From Schaalia cardiffensis (GTDB taxonomy: Bacteria > Actinomycetota > Actinomycetes > Actinomycetales > Actinomycetaceae), in contig NZ_JAEKIA010000001.1 in the NCBI RefSeq assembly GCF_016405145.1, positions 62,001 through 126,000 on the forward strand: DNA of 64,000 nt, read 5' to 3'. Every line of letters starts with the position of its first letter. Positions within the stretch are counted from its first letter, which is position 1. The position numbers and the translations under genes are program-made. The notes under the pieces are model-generated. The model was not told the DNA's origin, did no database searches, and was given only the letters and a program-made list of their open reading frames with translations. Below, one piece after another: positions 6,742-14,553 of the stretch.

Positions 6742-9437
6742 GAGTCAGCGACCTCGCGGCGAATCGCTTCCAAGGCCTCTGCGATCGCGTCCAGGCGAGT
6801 GCCACCGCCCTGGGCGATGTCATCACGGCCCCCGCCGCCACCGCCAAGGTAGGAACCGACGGCTCTCACAATCTTGCCGGCCTTGATCTTCGCGTCGCGA
6901 GCACGCTGATTCGCGGCGACAACGATCGAGGGCTTGCCGGAAACCCTGGCAATGAGGGCGACCACTGCGGGAGCCTCTCCCATCCGGTCGCGCACCTCCA
7001 CAGCGAGGCCGCGAAGCGCATCGGCGGAGGGAAGCTCACCAGCGTCCTTCGCGACCAGAGCAATGCCATTCAATGACTCATGAGCTTGAGCCAAAGTGGC
7101 CGCCTGGGCGAGGGCCTGCTGAGTGCGGATCTTGTCGAGTTCCTTCTCCGACTCCTTCACACGCGCAAGCAGAGCCTCAATTCGAGCGGGCAGCTCTTCA
7201 GAACGCCCCCCGAGAAGAGCGGAGATCTGAGCGACCAGGGCATGCTCCTTCGCTTGGAAGGAATAGGCGCCCTCACCGACGAGTGCGTCAATTCGACGGA
7301 CACCCGAACCGATTGAGGCCTCACCGAGGAGCGCGATCCGCCCGATGCACCCCGTCGAAGCGACGTGAGTGCCACCGCACAGCTCCTTATCGAAGCCATC
7401 ACCGATGGTCACGACACGGACCTCGGCGCCGTACTTCTCACCGAAGAGGGCGATTGCGCCACTCTTTCGGGCCTCGTCAATCGACATGATCTCGGTCGTG
7501 ACGAGCAGATCTTCAGCAAGCTTCTCATTGACGAGAGCCTCAAGATCCGAAAGCTGCGACTGCTCAAGAGCTGAGGAGTGACGGAAGTCGAAACGCAGAC
7601 GCGAGGGCGAGTTCTCAGAACCGGCCTGCTCCGTGTCCTGCGACAACACCCTGCGCAAACCCCCGTACACCATATGAGTCGCCGTGTGTGCGCGAGCGAT
7701 CGCCAGGCGGCGTTCAGAGTCGATCTGCGCCCACGCCTTCTGGCCGAGCGCAGCGACGCCTTCGGTGAGGGTGCCACGGTGAACCGACAGGCCTTTCAAA
7801 GGCGCTTGGACATCGTGAACCTCAATGATGCCGCCATCTGCGAGGCGGATCGTCCCGTGGTCTGCGAGCTGGCCACCCATCTCCGCGTAGAAGGGGGTTT
7901 TGTCGAGGACGACCTCGACCTCGGCAGGAGCGCTCAGCGCGGGCACGGGCACACCATCAACGAGAAGCCCCGTAATCGTCGCCTCGAGTGCACTCTCCGT
8001 GTACCCGAGGAAGAGAGATCCGCCCTTCATTTCCCGTTCAATGTCTTGGAAGACACGAACATCCGTATGCCCGGTCTTCTTCGCTCGGGCGTCAGCGCGG
8101 GCGCGATCCTTCTGCTCTTGCATGAGAGTCTTGAAAGCGTCCTCATCGACTGCGACTCCCTGCTCTCCAGCCATTTCGAGGGTGAGGTCGATGGGGAAGC
8201 CATAGGTGTCGTGAAGGGCGAAAGCCGAAGCCCCATCGAGGATCTTCGTGCCCTTCTCCTTCGCCTGGGCGACTGCGGTATCGAGGATGGTCGTCCCGGC
8301 GCTGAGAGTACGGCGGAAAGCATCCTCCTCCGCGTAGGCGACATCCTGGATGGTGTCCCAGTTCGAGTTCAGCTCGGGATAGGACAAGGACATGACATTC
8401 TTCGATGCGGTGAGCAGGGTCGGCAGTGCCGCGTCCTCGACTCCGAGGAGGCGCATGGAACGCACGGCGCGGCGGATCAGCCTGCGCAACACATAGCCTC
8501 GTCCGTCGTTTCCGGGGCGCACTCCATCATTGATGAGCATCAGGGCGGAGCGAACATGGTCTGCGACGACGCGCATGCGCACATCATCCTCGTAAGCATT
8601 CCCAGCGCTGGGGCCCGCAGCGCCAAGGCCGTAGGTCTTGCCGGACATCTCCTGGGCTGCAGCGATGACGGGGAAGACCTCGTCGATCTCGTACATGTTC
8701 GGCTTGTCCTGCATGATGAAGGCGAGGCGTTCAAGGCCAGCGCCCGTATCGATCGCGGTCTTGTCGAGTTTGCCGACAAGTTCGAAGTTGTGGCCCTCTC
8801 CCTCGCCTCGGACGAACTCGTCGAAGACGAGGTTCCAGATCTCAAGGAAACGATCGCCGGCGACATCAACAATCGGCCCGCCTTCGGGACCGTAGTCGGG
8901 ACCACGGTCGTAGTGGATCTCACAGCACGCACCGGCCGGTCCTGGCTGTCCAGTCGACCAGGAGATCTCTTCGAAGGGGAGGCGCTGAATGCGCTCGGGG
9001 TCGACGCCGATGGTCTTCGTCCAATGGTTGAAGGAGACCTCGTCCTTCTCCCAGATCGTCATCCACAAACGATCGCCATCCAGGCCGTAGCCGCCCTCGG
9101 CCTCGGGCTTCGTCAGGAGCTCCCAGGCGTAATCGATCGCCCCCTCCTTGAAGTAGTCCCCGAAGGAGAAGTTACCGTTCATCTGGAAGAAAGTGCCGTG
9201 ACGTGTTGTCTTGCCGACATTGTCGATGTCATTGGTGCGGATGCACTTCTGGACGGATGCGGCCCTCGGCCAGGGGGCCGCCTCGGTTCCGAGGATGTAA
9301 GGGATGAAGGGCACCATTCCCGCGACGGTGAAAAGAATGGAGGGCTCGGGCGAAATGAGCGACACGGAAGGAGCCACGTGATGGTCCTTGGACGCGAAGT
9401 AGTCGAGCCATCGGGAACGGATCTCAGAGGTGCGCAT
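6738..9437 (-). CDS. alaS: alanyl-tRNA synthetase
   Basis: Class II synthetase charging tRNA-Ala, with editing of mischarged Ser/Gly. The 899-aa protein has the standard layout: catalytic N-terminus (EIRSRWLDYF, motif 2 and 3 region to about residue 460), an editing domain with the zinc-binding HTATH and CGGTH motifs around residues 570-680, and a C-terminal DHHA1-like domain ending in a GGGGG run. The ATG at 9437 begins the family-typical MRTSEIR. First gene of the run alaS-ruvX-mltG-aroE-prepilin peptidase. A strong hairpin separates it from rpsD. Confidence 0.98.
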   Translation of the reverse strand: MRTSEIRSRWLDYFASKDHHVAPSVSLISPEPSILFTVAGMVPFIPYILGTEAAPWPRAASVQKCIRTNDIDNVGKTTRHGTFFQMNGNFSFGDYFKEGAIDYAWELLTKPEAEGGYGLDGDRLWMTIWEKDEVSFNHWTKTIGVDPERIQRLPFEEISWSTGQPGPAGACCEIHYDRGPDYGPEGGPIVDVAGDRFLEIWNLVFDEFVRGEGEGHNFELVGKLDKTAIDTGAGLERLAFIMQDKPNMYEIDEVFPVIAAAQEMSGKTYGLGAAGPSAGNAYEDDVRMRVVADHVRSALMLINDGVRPGNDGRGYVLRRLIRRAVRSMRLLGVEDAALPTLLTASKNVMSLSYPELNSNWDTIQDVAYAEEDAFRRTLSAGTTILDTAVAQAKEKGTKILDGASAFALHDTYGFPIDLTLEMAGEQGVAVDEDAFKTLMQEQKDRARADARAKKTGHTDVRVFQDIEREMKGGSLFLGYTESALEATITGLLVDGVPVPALSAPAEVEVVLDKTPFYAEMGGQLADHGTIRLADGGIIEVHDVQAPLKGLSVHRGTLTEGVAALGQKAWAQIDSERRLAIARAHTATHMVYGGLRRVLSQDTEQAGSENSPSRLRFDFRHSSALEQSQLSDLEALVNEKLAEDLLVTTEIMSIDEARKSGAIALFGEKYGAEVRVVTIGDGFDKELCGGTHVASTGCIGRIALLGEASIGSGVRRIDALVGEGAYSFQAKEHALVAQISALLGGRSEELPARIEALLARVKESEKELDKIRTQQALAQAATLAQAHESLNGIALVAKDAGELPSADALRGLAVEVRDRMGEAPAVVALIARVSGKPSIVVAANQRARDAKIKAGKIVRAVGSYLGGGGGGRDDIAQGGGTRLDAIAEALEAIRREVADS

Positions 9438-9502
9438 GGGTCCTCATCGTAATGGGTTGGAGGTGGCCCGAGCACATCCGTCCCGGGCGGGAAGCAACAG
9501 CG

Positions 9503-9532
9503 AGACCCCGGGAACCAAGATTCCCGGGGTCT
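9503..9532 (-). terminator. hairpin between rpsD and alaS
   Basis: Perfect 12-bp stem (AGACCCCGGGAA / TTCCCGGGGTCT) with a 6-nt loop, 13 nt downstream of the rpsD stop codon. The T-tract on the minus strand is poor, but position and stability fit a terminator or attenuator for rpsD ahead of alaS. Confidence 0.7.
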
Positions 9533-9544
9533 TTAAGAAGAAGA

Positions 9545-10168
9545 TCAGCGCGAGTAGTGCTCGACGACCATCTGAACGTCACAGGTCACGGGGACCTCAG
9601 CGCGCTTCGGGCGGCGCACAAGGGTCGCCTTGAGGCGCTCGAGCTCGACATCAAGGTAGTCGGGGACGGCAGGGAGAACATCGCGGTGGATGCCCTGCGC
9701 GGCGATCTCGAAAGGCACGGTGGTCTGCGACTTGGGCTTGACCTGGATGGTCTGGCCGGGCTTGACGCGGAAGGAGGGGCGGTCGACGATCTTGCCGTCA
9801 ACGAGGATGTGACGGTGAACGACGAACTGGCGGGCCTGCTGGATCGTGCGGGCGAAGCCTGCGCGAAGAACGAGGGCGTCAAGACGCATCTCGAGGAGCT
9901 CGACGAGGTTCTCACCGGTCAGACCGGCGGTGCGGCGGGCCTCTTCGAAGGCGCGGCGCAGCTGCGATTCGCGGATGCCGTACTGTGCGCGAAGACGCTG
10001 CTTCTCCTTGAGACGAACCGCGTAGTCGGATTCCTGGCGGCGACGCGAACGTCCGTGCTCGCCCGGGCCGTAGGGGCGCTTCTCGAAGTAGCGGACGGCC
10101 TTCGGGGTGAGGGCGAGGCCGAGGGCGCGCGACTCGCGCACCTGCTTGCGGGAACGGTTTTGAGCCAT
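9545..10168 (-). CDS. rpsD: 30S ribosomal protein S4
   Basis: Primary 16S rRNA-binding protein of the small subunit and, in several bacteria, a translational autoregulator. The 207-aa sequence contains the S4 core (KRPYGPGEHGRSRRR, LRAQYGIRESQLRRAFEEA) and the S4 RNA-binding domain (LEMRLDALVLRAGFARTIQQARQ). The N-terminus lacks the four-cysteine zinc finger, so this is the 'C-minus' paralogue type. ATG at 10168 with AGAGGAA upstream. It stands alone, outside the ribosomal protein operons, and has a structured leader. Confidence 0.98.
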   Translation of the reverse strand: MAQNRSRKQVRESRALGLALTPKAVRYFEKRPYGPGEHGRSRRRQESDYAVRLKEKQRLRAQYGIRESQLRRAFEEARRTAGLTGENLVELLEMRLDALVLRAGFARTIQQARQFVVHRHILVDGKIVDRPSFRVKPGQTIQVKPKSQTTVPFEIAAQGIHRDVLPAVPDYLDVELERLKATLVRRPKRAEVPVTCDVQMVVEHYSR

Positions 10169-10291
10169 TTCCTCTTTCTTTCCTGTCTCGTGGGTCGTGG
10201 TCCGAGATTCTCTCGGGTCACGGGGTCGACTCCCGGAACAGGTGTTCCTTCGGCTAAGACCCCAGGGTTGCCTAATGGCAACTCGAACACC
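10169..10291 (-). promoter_or_regulatory. structured rpsD leader, candidate S4 autoregulatory element
   Basis: The 123 nt upstream of rpsD fold into several compact stems, all readable directly: GTTGCC/GGCAAC with a 4-nt loop (10267-10282); GGGGTC (10222-10227) pairing with GACCCC (10258-10263) and enclosing GGAAC/GTTCC (10235-10248); CCGAGA/TCTCGG with a 3-nt loop (10202-10216). S4 represses its own mRNA through leader structures in other bacteria, so autoregulation is a reasonable inference. No match to a known S4-leader family can be claimed by eye. Confidence 0.5.
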
Positions 10292-11635
10292 CTACCTCAT
10301 GGTGAGGAGTTCTCTAAGCGCAGCAAGACGCTTCGTGATGAGGGCCTCATGCCCGATCTGCGTCGGCTCGTAGTAGCGAGTGCCCCTGAGGTCCTCGGGC
10401 AGATACTGCTGAGCTGCGACGTGATGCGGGGCGTCGTGAGCGTAGACGTAGTCTTGGCCGTGCCCGATCCTCTTCGCTCCCGAATAGTGGGAGTCGCGAA
10501 GATGCATCGGCACCGCTTCCCCCTTGCCGTGTCGAAGGTCCGCGATCGCCCGATCAATGGCGAGGTATGCGGCGTTGGATTTCGGTGCGGTCGCAACGGC
10601 GATCACCGCCTCGGACAAAATGATTCGAGCTTCGGGCATGCCGATCATAGCGACCGCTTGAGCTGCGGCAACTGTGGTTGCCAGGACTTCGGGAGCAGCC
10701 ATTCCCACGTCCTCGGAGGCGCAGATCATGATGCGCCTGGCGATGAACCTCGGGTCCTCCCCCGCTTCGAGCATCCGCGCCAGGTAGTGCACGGCAGCAT
10801 CGACATCCGAGCCGCGCATGGATTTGATGAAGGCGGAAACGACATCGTAGTGCTGGTCTTGATCCCATCTGACGAGGGCGGAGTCTGCTGCCGATTCGAC
10901 GTGCGTCAGGCCGATTGTCTCGCATTGGTCCTGTGCGGCGGCTCCGGCGGCCGCTTCCAGGAGTGTTAAGGACTTGCGCGCATCCGAGCCCGCGACCCTG
11001 ATGAGCGCGTCTTTGGCGTCCTTGTCGATGCGAAGGAGGCCTTTGAGTCCGCGTTCGTCAACGAGGGCGCGATCAATGAGTTGACTGATCGCCTCCTCCT
11101 CAAGGGGTTCGAGGGTGAGGAGCAAAGAGCGCGACAAGAGCGGGGAGATGACTGAGAAGGAGGGATTTTCGGTTGTCGCGGCGATGAGTGTGACCCACTG
11201 GTTCTCGACTGCGGGCAGCAGGGCGTCTTGCTGTGACTTGGAGAAACGGTGAACCTCGTCAATGAAGAGGATGGTGTCCTCACCCTTGGCGGCAGTGTTC
11301 CTCCGAGCGGCCGATACGACATCGCGGATGTCTTTCACCCCGGACGACACTGCGGAGAGTTCTTCGAATCTTCTCCCACTGGCGCGTGCGACGAGGTAGG
11401 CGAGGGTTGTTTTCCCCGTTCCCGGAGGGCCCCACAGGATCACAGAGGACACCTTCGGCGCCCCCGGTGCGGGAGCTTCGAGGAGTCGACGCAAAGGAGA
11501 ACCCTTGGCGAGGAGGCGTTCTTGCCCGAGGACTTCGTCAACGCTCAAGGGACGCATCCGCACGGCAAGGGGAGCATCCGGATCGAATGCTGGAGCTCCG
11601 CTGGGCTCTGTGCTCAGTGATTCGAAGAGGTCCAC
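10292..11635 (-). CDS. rarA: replication-associated recombination protein A (AAA+ ATPase)
   Basis: AAA+ ATPase of the RarA/MgsA/WRNIP1 family acting at stalled replication forks. The 447-aa product has Walker A GPPGTGKTTLA, Walker B LFIDEVHRF, a sensor-1 region IAATTENPSFS and the RarA C-terminal tetramerisation region (YARDYVYAH-type segment, here HGQDYVYAHDAP). GTG start immediately follows the stop of a possible 45-codon small ORF, suggesting coupling. Length and motifs are typical of the family. Confidence 0.96.
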   Translation of the reverse strand: MDLFESLSTEPSGAPAFDPDAPLAVRMRPLSVDEVLGQERLLAKGSPLRRLLEAPAPGAPKVSSVILWGPPGTGKTTLAYLVARASGRRFEELSAVSSGVKDIRDVVSAARRNTAAKGEDTILFIDEVHRFSKSQQDALLPAVENQWVTLIAATTENPSFSVISPLLSRSLLLTLEPLEEEAISQLIDRALVDERGLKGLLRIDKDAKDALIRVAGSDARKSLTLLEAAAGAAAQDQCETIGLTHVESAADSALVRWDQDQHYDVVSAFIKSMRGSDVDAAVHYLARMLEAGEDPRFIARRIMICASEDVGMAAPEVLATTVAAAQAVAMIGMPEARIILSEAVIAVATAPKSNAAYLAIDRAIADLRHGKGEAVPMHLRDSHYSGAKRIGHGQDYVYAHDAPHHVAAQQYLPEDLRGTRYYEPTQIGHEALITKRLAALRELLTMR

Positions 11636-11773
11636 TCACACCTTCTTCTCTTTGAGGGCCAGCCCCGGACACCCGCACGCGGCCCCCACAGGGAGCGCGA
11701 CGGCATCAAGTGGAACACCGGGGAAAGTGAGGGCGGCGCGAAGCCCGACGAGGCATGGACCTCTGTCCTTCAT
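11636..11773 (-). CDS. possible small protein, 45 codons, upstream of rarA
   Basis: Unrecognised. The ATG at 11773 is preceded by AAGGAGG, a perfect though close ribosome site (3 nt spacer), and the ORF stops directly at the rarA GTG. The peptide is hydrophobic/neutral with three cysteines (one near the N-terminus and ACGC near residue 34) and a basic end (KEKKV). Third codon positions are mostly G or C, as in neighbouring genes. It could be a leader peptide coupling translation into rarA or a genuine small protein. No function is implied. Confidence 0.4.
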   Translation of the reverse strand: MKDRGPCLVGLRAALTFPGVPLDAVALPVGAACGCPGLALKEKKV

Positions 11774-11856
11774 GATCCTCCTTGGACGTGCCGCGTTCGA
11801 AGCTGAAGATGTCCCTCCAAGGCTAACAGCGGGCACTTTCAGGAGGACAGATCGGA

Positions 11857-12474
11857 CTATTCGAAGAGTGAGGTGTCTCCGGCTCCGCGCCTGGCGATCA
11901 CACCCGATCCTTCGGTGAAGTCAATGACCGTCGTCGCCTCGTCTCCGCCGACCGGACCGACGATCACCAGATCAACGAGCTTTCCGATCGCCTCATCGAC
12001 CTCGTAGCCATTGATCAGGGGAAGCTCTTCACCCGGCAGGATCAGGGTCGAACACAAGAGGGGTTCGCCGAGAGCTTCAACGATCGCCTGAGTGATGACA
12101 TGATCCGGGATGCGAACGCCGACCGTGTGCTTCTTCTTGTTCAAGGTCATCCTGGGCACTTCCTTCGTTCCGGGCAGAATGAAGGTGTAGGCGCCGGGAG
12201 TCAGTGCCTTGATCGTGCGGAACTGCGAGTTGTCGACGAGGACGAGTTCACCGAGCTGGGCGAAGGAGTGGCACAGCAGGGAGAAGTTGTGTTTCTCATC
12301 GAGTTTGCGGACTTGGCGGATGAGGTCCATTCCTGTTTTGTTCCCCAGCGCGCAAGCGATCGCATAGCCGGAGTCTGTAGGCAGGGCGATTACTCCCCCG
12401 CTGCGGATGATCTCGACGGCTTTCGAGACGAAACGGGCTTGGGGATTCACCGGATGCATTTCCACGTACGACAT
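11857..12474 (-). CDS. YciO-type Sua5/TsaC family protein
   Basis: 205-aa member of the YrdC-like fold family whose TsaC/Sua5 members make threonylcarbamoyl-AMP for tRNA t6A37. It has the VIALPTDSGYAIAC entrance strand and a GVRIPDH segment. The positively charged motif after the first helix reads RKLDEKHNFSLLC, matching the YciO branch (…HNFTLMC in E. coli YciO) rather than the KxRxxxKP pattern of TsaC proper. Annotation as L-threonylcarbamoyladenylate synthase is common but the precise activity is uncertain. ATG start at 12474. Confidence 0.85.
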   Translation of the reverse strand: MSYVEMHPVNPQARFVSKAVEIIRSGGVIALPTDSGYAIACALGNKTGMDLIRQVRKLDEKHNFSLLCHSFAQLGELVLVDNSQFRTIKALTPGAYTFILPGTKEVPRMTLNKKKHTVGVRIPDHVITQAIVEALGEPLLCSTLILPGEELPLINGYEVDEAIGKLVDLVIVGPVGGDEATTVIDFTEGSGVIARRGAGDTSLFE

Positions 12475-12493
12475 GCATCTATTGTGCCGCTTT

Positions 12494-13987
12494 TCACAGT
12501 GCCCTTGGGAGTGAATGAGAGGTGCTCTGCGTGTCCACTGGGATGCGTTTACGCACGGTCCAGACTCTGATGATCACCAGGAGGCTAAGGAGCGGATTGA
12601 AAAAGAAGGGCGTGCCCATGATGATGAAGAAGGAGATGAAGAACCAGGCGAACGCGACGAGGACGGCACTCAAGAGACGAATCGGCAGAGCCTTGGGAAG
12701 GAAACGGTCGACCATCCAGATGACCGCCGCAGTCGAAGCGGGAGCGAAGCACACGATGATCGCCCCGAAACCTTTCGGGTCCCCTGTGACCGGTTCAAGC
12801 GCGTCGTAAAGGTGGTGCACCAATGGGCTCGAGTTCATTGGTGGGACCGTCATGATCGTGACCATCACCCAGGAGGCCATGAGTAAGATGATCGGCCCCC
12901 AGATGTGCAGACGCGAATCTTCGCGTTGAGCAGACTCGCCTACACCCCACGCCGCGAGCATGGGGAATACGCCGATCCAGGCGCAGGCGGAGATCACGAG
13001 TGAAGCCACTTCCCCGCTGTGCTCCTCTGCTCCTGCATGTCCAGCGATGAGATGGATCAGACCGGGAAAGAAGCCGAATGCGCTGTCCATGAAGGCAAGG
13101 ACGAGCGCGAGGGCGGCGAGCAGGGTGACTGCGATACGAGTGCTGAGCGCGAGCTTCACAGGGCGCATTCGCATGCTCGGCCGATCCGTTTCATCCGCCG
13201 CAACTCTGCGCCGCTTGTCCACCTCCATCATCACTGAGGCGAGGAAGAGTGGAACAGCGAAGACGAGCCAGGCGAGGGGAATCTCCACGAGGGCGGCACC
13301 CATGACTGCGAAGGACACGCCGATGAGCACAGCGAACACCCACCGCAAGAATGTGGAAGACACGCGAGCTTCGAGGAGTTGATCCACAAGCAGGGCGACA
13401 GCAATGGCGAGGGTGAGCATGCCCGCCCACCACAGGCCATTGCCGACTTTCTCCATCGTGTGATCGGGCAGGCCTTCGCCTTTTCGGGCGGCAAGGATCC
13501 ACATCATTCGCGTCATCATGTGGACGAGCGAGGCAAGGGCCGCCACTGTGGTGGATGCCAATGCTCGCGGTGGAGTGAGAAGGGATCGTCCGGCGATGAA
13601 ACAGACCGCTGCAGTCATGACGAGGATTGGAAGGAGCAGATTACCGACAAGAAGCTCAACGACTCTCAGAAGCGGCTCGTACGGCAAGTCCTCCGGGTTC
13701 AATGGAAGAGCGCCCAAGCTGTCGAACAGGGCTCGCGAGTACACGGCCTGGTAGAGCACAGCCAAGGGGATCGAGATTCCCGACAGGATGATTGCCATTT
13801 TCGAGCTCAGCCGCATCCCCCAAGCGTGAACGATTGCGGACGCCCACAGAGCAGCGTCAGGTCTGCTCAGACCTTTGGCACGAGCATCATCTGTGACGGT
13901 GGCGAGGAACACCTCACCATTGGCTTCGCGCCAAGGTTTGGGATAGAGGCGCAGGAGACGCTCAAAAGCTTCGTCTTCGACTGGCAT
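12494..13987 (-). CDS. polytopic membrane protein paired with PadR regulator
   Basis: Unrecognised function. The 497-aa protein starts with a cytoplasmic segment (FERLLRLYPKPWREANGEVF) resembling the prefix found on PadR-associated permease-like proteins, followed by about 12 hydrophobic helices in two blocks (roughly residues 60-260 and 290-480). No ATPase, transporter or enzyme motif stands out. GAGGAGGGG precedes the ATG at 13987. It lies 55 bp downstream of padR on the same strand, so it is probably the regulator's target and could act in envelope stress or export; that is inference from context only. Confidence 0.75.
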   Translation of the reverse strand: MPVEDEAFERLLRLYPKPWREANGEVFLATVTDDARAKGLSRPDAALWASAIVHAWGMRLSSKMAIILSGISIPLAVLYQAVYSRALFDSLGALPLNPEDLPYEPLLRVVELLVGNLLLPILVMTAAVCFIAGRSLLTPPRALASTTVAALASLVHMMTRMMWILAARKGEGLPDHTMEKVGNGLWWAGMLTLAIAVALLVDQLLEARVSSTFLRWVFAVLIGVSFAVMGAALVEIPLAWLVFAVPLFLASVMMEVDKRRRVAADETDRPSMRMRPVKLALSTRIAVTLLAALALVLAFMDSAFGFFPGLIHLIAGHAGAEEHSGEVASLVISACAWIGVFPMLAAWGVGESAQREDSRLHIWGPIILLMASWVMVTIMTVPPMNSSPLVHHLYDALEPVTGDPKGFGAIIVCFAPASTAAVIWMVDRFLPKALPIRLLSAVLVAFAWFFISFFIIMGTPFFFNPLLSLLVIIRVWTVRKRIPVDTQSTSHSLPRAL

Positions 13988-14042
13988 GTCGATCCCCTCC
14001 TCATCAAGGCTTTCTCGGTGTGTGAACTCACCAGGCGTGTAC

Positions 14043-14408
14043 TCAGGGGGTGACGCAGGGGATGCTCGGCCAAGCGCCTGCGCCCAGGCTCCTCCTGCTG
14101 ATGAGTCGCGCTTTCGCGATCGAGGCTCGCATTTCTAAAGCATTGGCTTCATCATCGAGGGCGTCGGCTCCCTCGTCGCTGAGGCGGTAGTAGCGACGCG
14201 CTCGTCCGTCAACGATCTCTTCGCCGTCTTTGAGGATGAGTCCTTCGGCTTCGAGGCGGTCGAGGGCCGCGTACAAAGTGGTCGCTTTCAAGGCGACGGA
14301 GCCCCCGGAGAGTTTTGCGGCCTCTCGCATGATGTCGTAGCCGTGTCTGCGTCCTCGGGCGAGGACGGTGAGGATCCAGAAGGAGTTCTGCGTCATTGAA
14401 GCGCCCAT
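14043..14408 (-). CDS. PadR family transcriptional regulator
   Basis: 121-aa winged-helix repressor. Family features: NSFWILTVLARGRRHGYDIMREAAKL (first helices), LKATTLYAALDRLEAEGLI (recognition helix) and the wing DGRARRYYRLSDEG. It has a short C-terminal dimerisation helix as in subfamily-2 PadR proteins. Two in-frame ATGs (14408 and 14396) are possible; I favour 14408 because a TATAAT box sits 5 nt upstream and no ribosome site precedes either, which fits a leaderless mRNA. It is followed by the polytopic membrane protein gene it presumably controls. Confidence 0.92.
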   Translation of the reverse strand: MGASMTQNSFWILTVLARGRRHGYDIMREAAKLSGGSVALKATTLYAALDRLEAEGLILKDGEEIVDGRARRYYRLSDEGADALDDEANALEMRASIAKARLISRRSLGAGAWPSIPCVTP

Positions 14409-14413
14409 AGCAC

Positions 14414-14450
14414 ATTATATGCACAGGAATAGTCCCACCGTTGGACTATT
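14414..14450 (-). promoter_or_regulatory. padR promoter and palindromic operator
   Basis: A consensus TATAAT (14414-14419) lies 5 nt before the padR ATG. Just upstream, covering the -35 area, is an 8-bp perfect inverted repeat AATAGTCC-N7-GGACTATT (14428-14450). PadR proteins usually repress their own promoters by binding such dyads, so this is the likely autoregulatory operator. Confidence 0.65.
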
Positions 14451-14454
14451 GCGG

Positions 14455-14499
14455 AAAGAGAGAAAGAAGTGGGACGGCACCTTTACCGTGCCGCCCCAC
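14455..14499 (-). terminator. aspS intrinsic terminator
   Basis: Stem GTGGGGCGGCAC / GTGCCGTCCCAC on the minus-strand RNA (12 bp with one G-U pair, 7-nt loop; 14469-14499) followed by the T-rich TTCTTTCTCTTTC. It lies 55 nt past the aspS stop and upstream of padR. Confidence 0.85.
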
Positions 14500-14553
14500 A
14501 GCCCCTCAGCTCAGGTGCGAATCACACGAAGACGAGCAAAGGAAAAACACAAT

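Noticed and set aside
7578-9452. 624-codon plus-strand open frame
   Set aside because: Antisense shadow of alaS, no family resemblance, no ribosome site.
9452-10969. 505-codon plus-strand open frame
   Set aside because: Antisense to rpsD, its leader and rarA; no coherent protein features.
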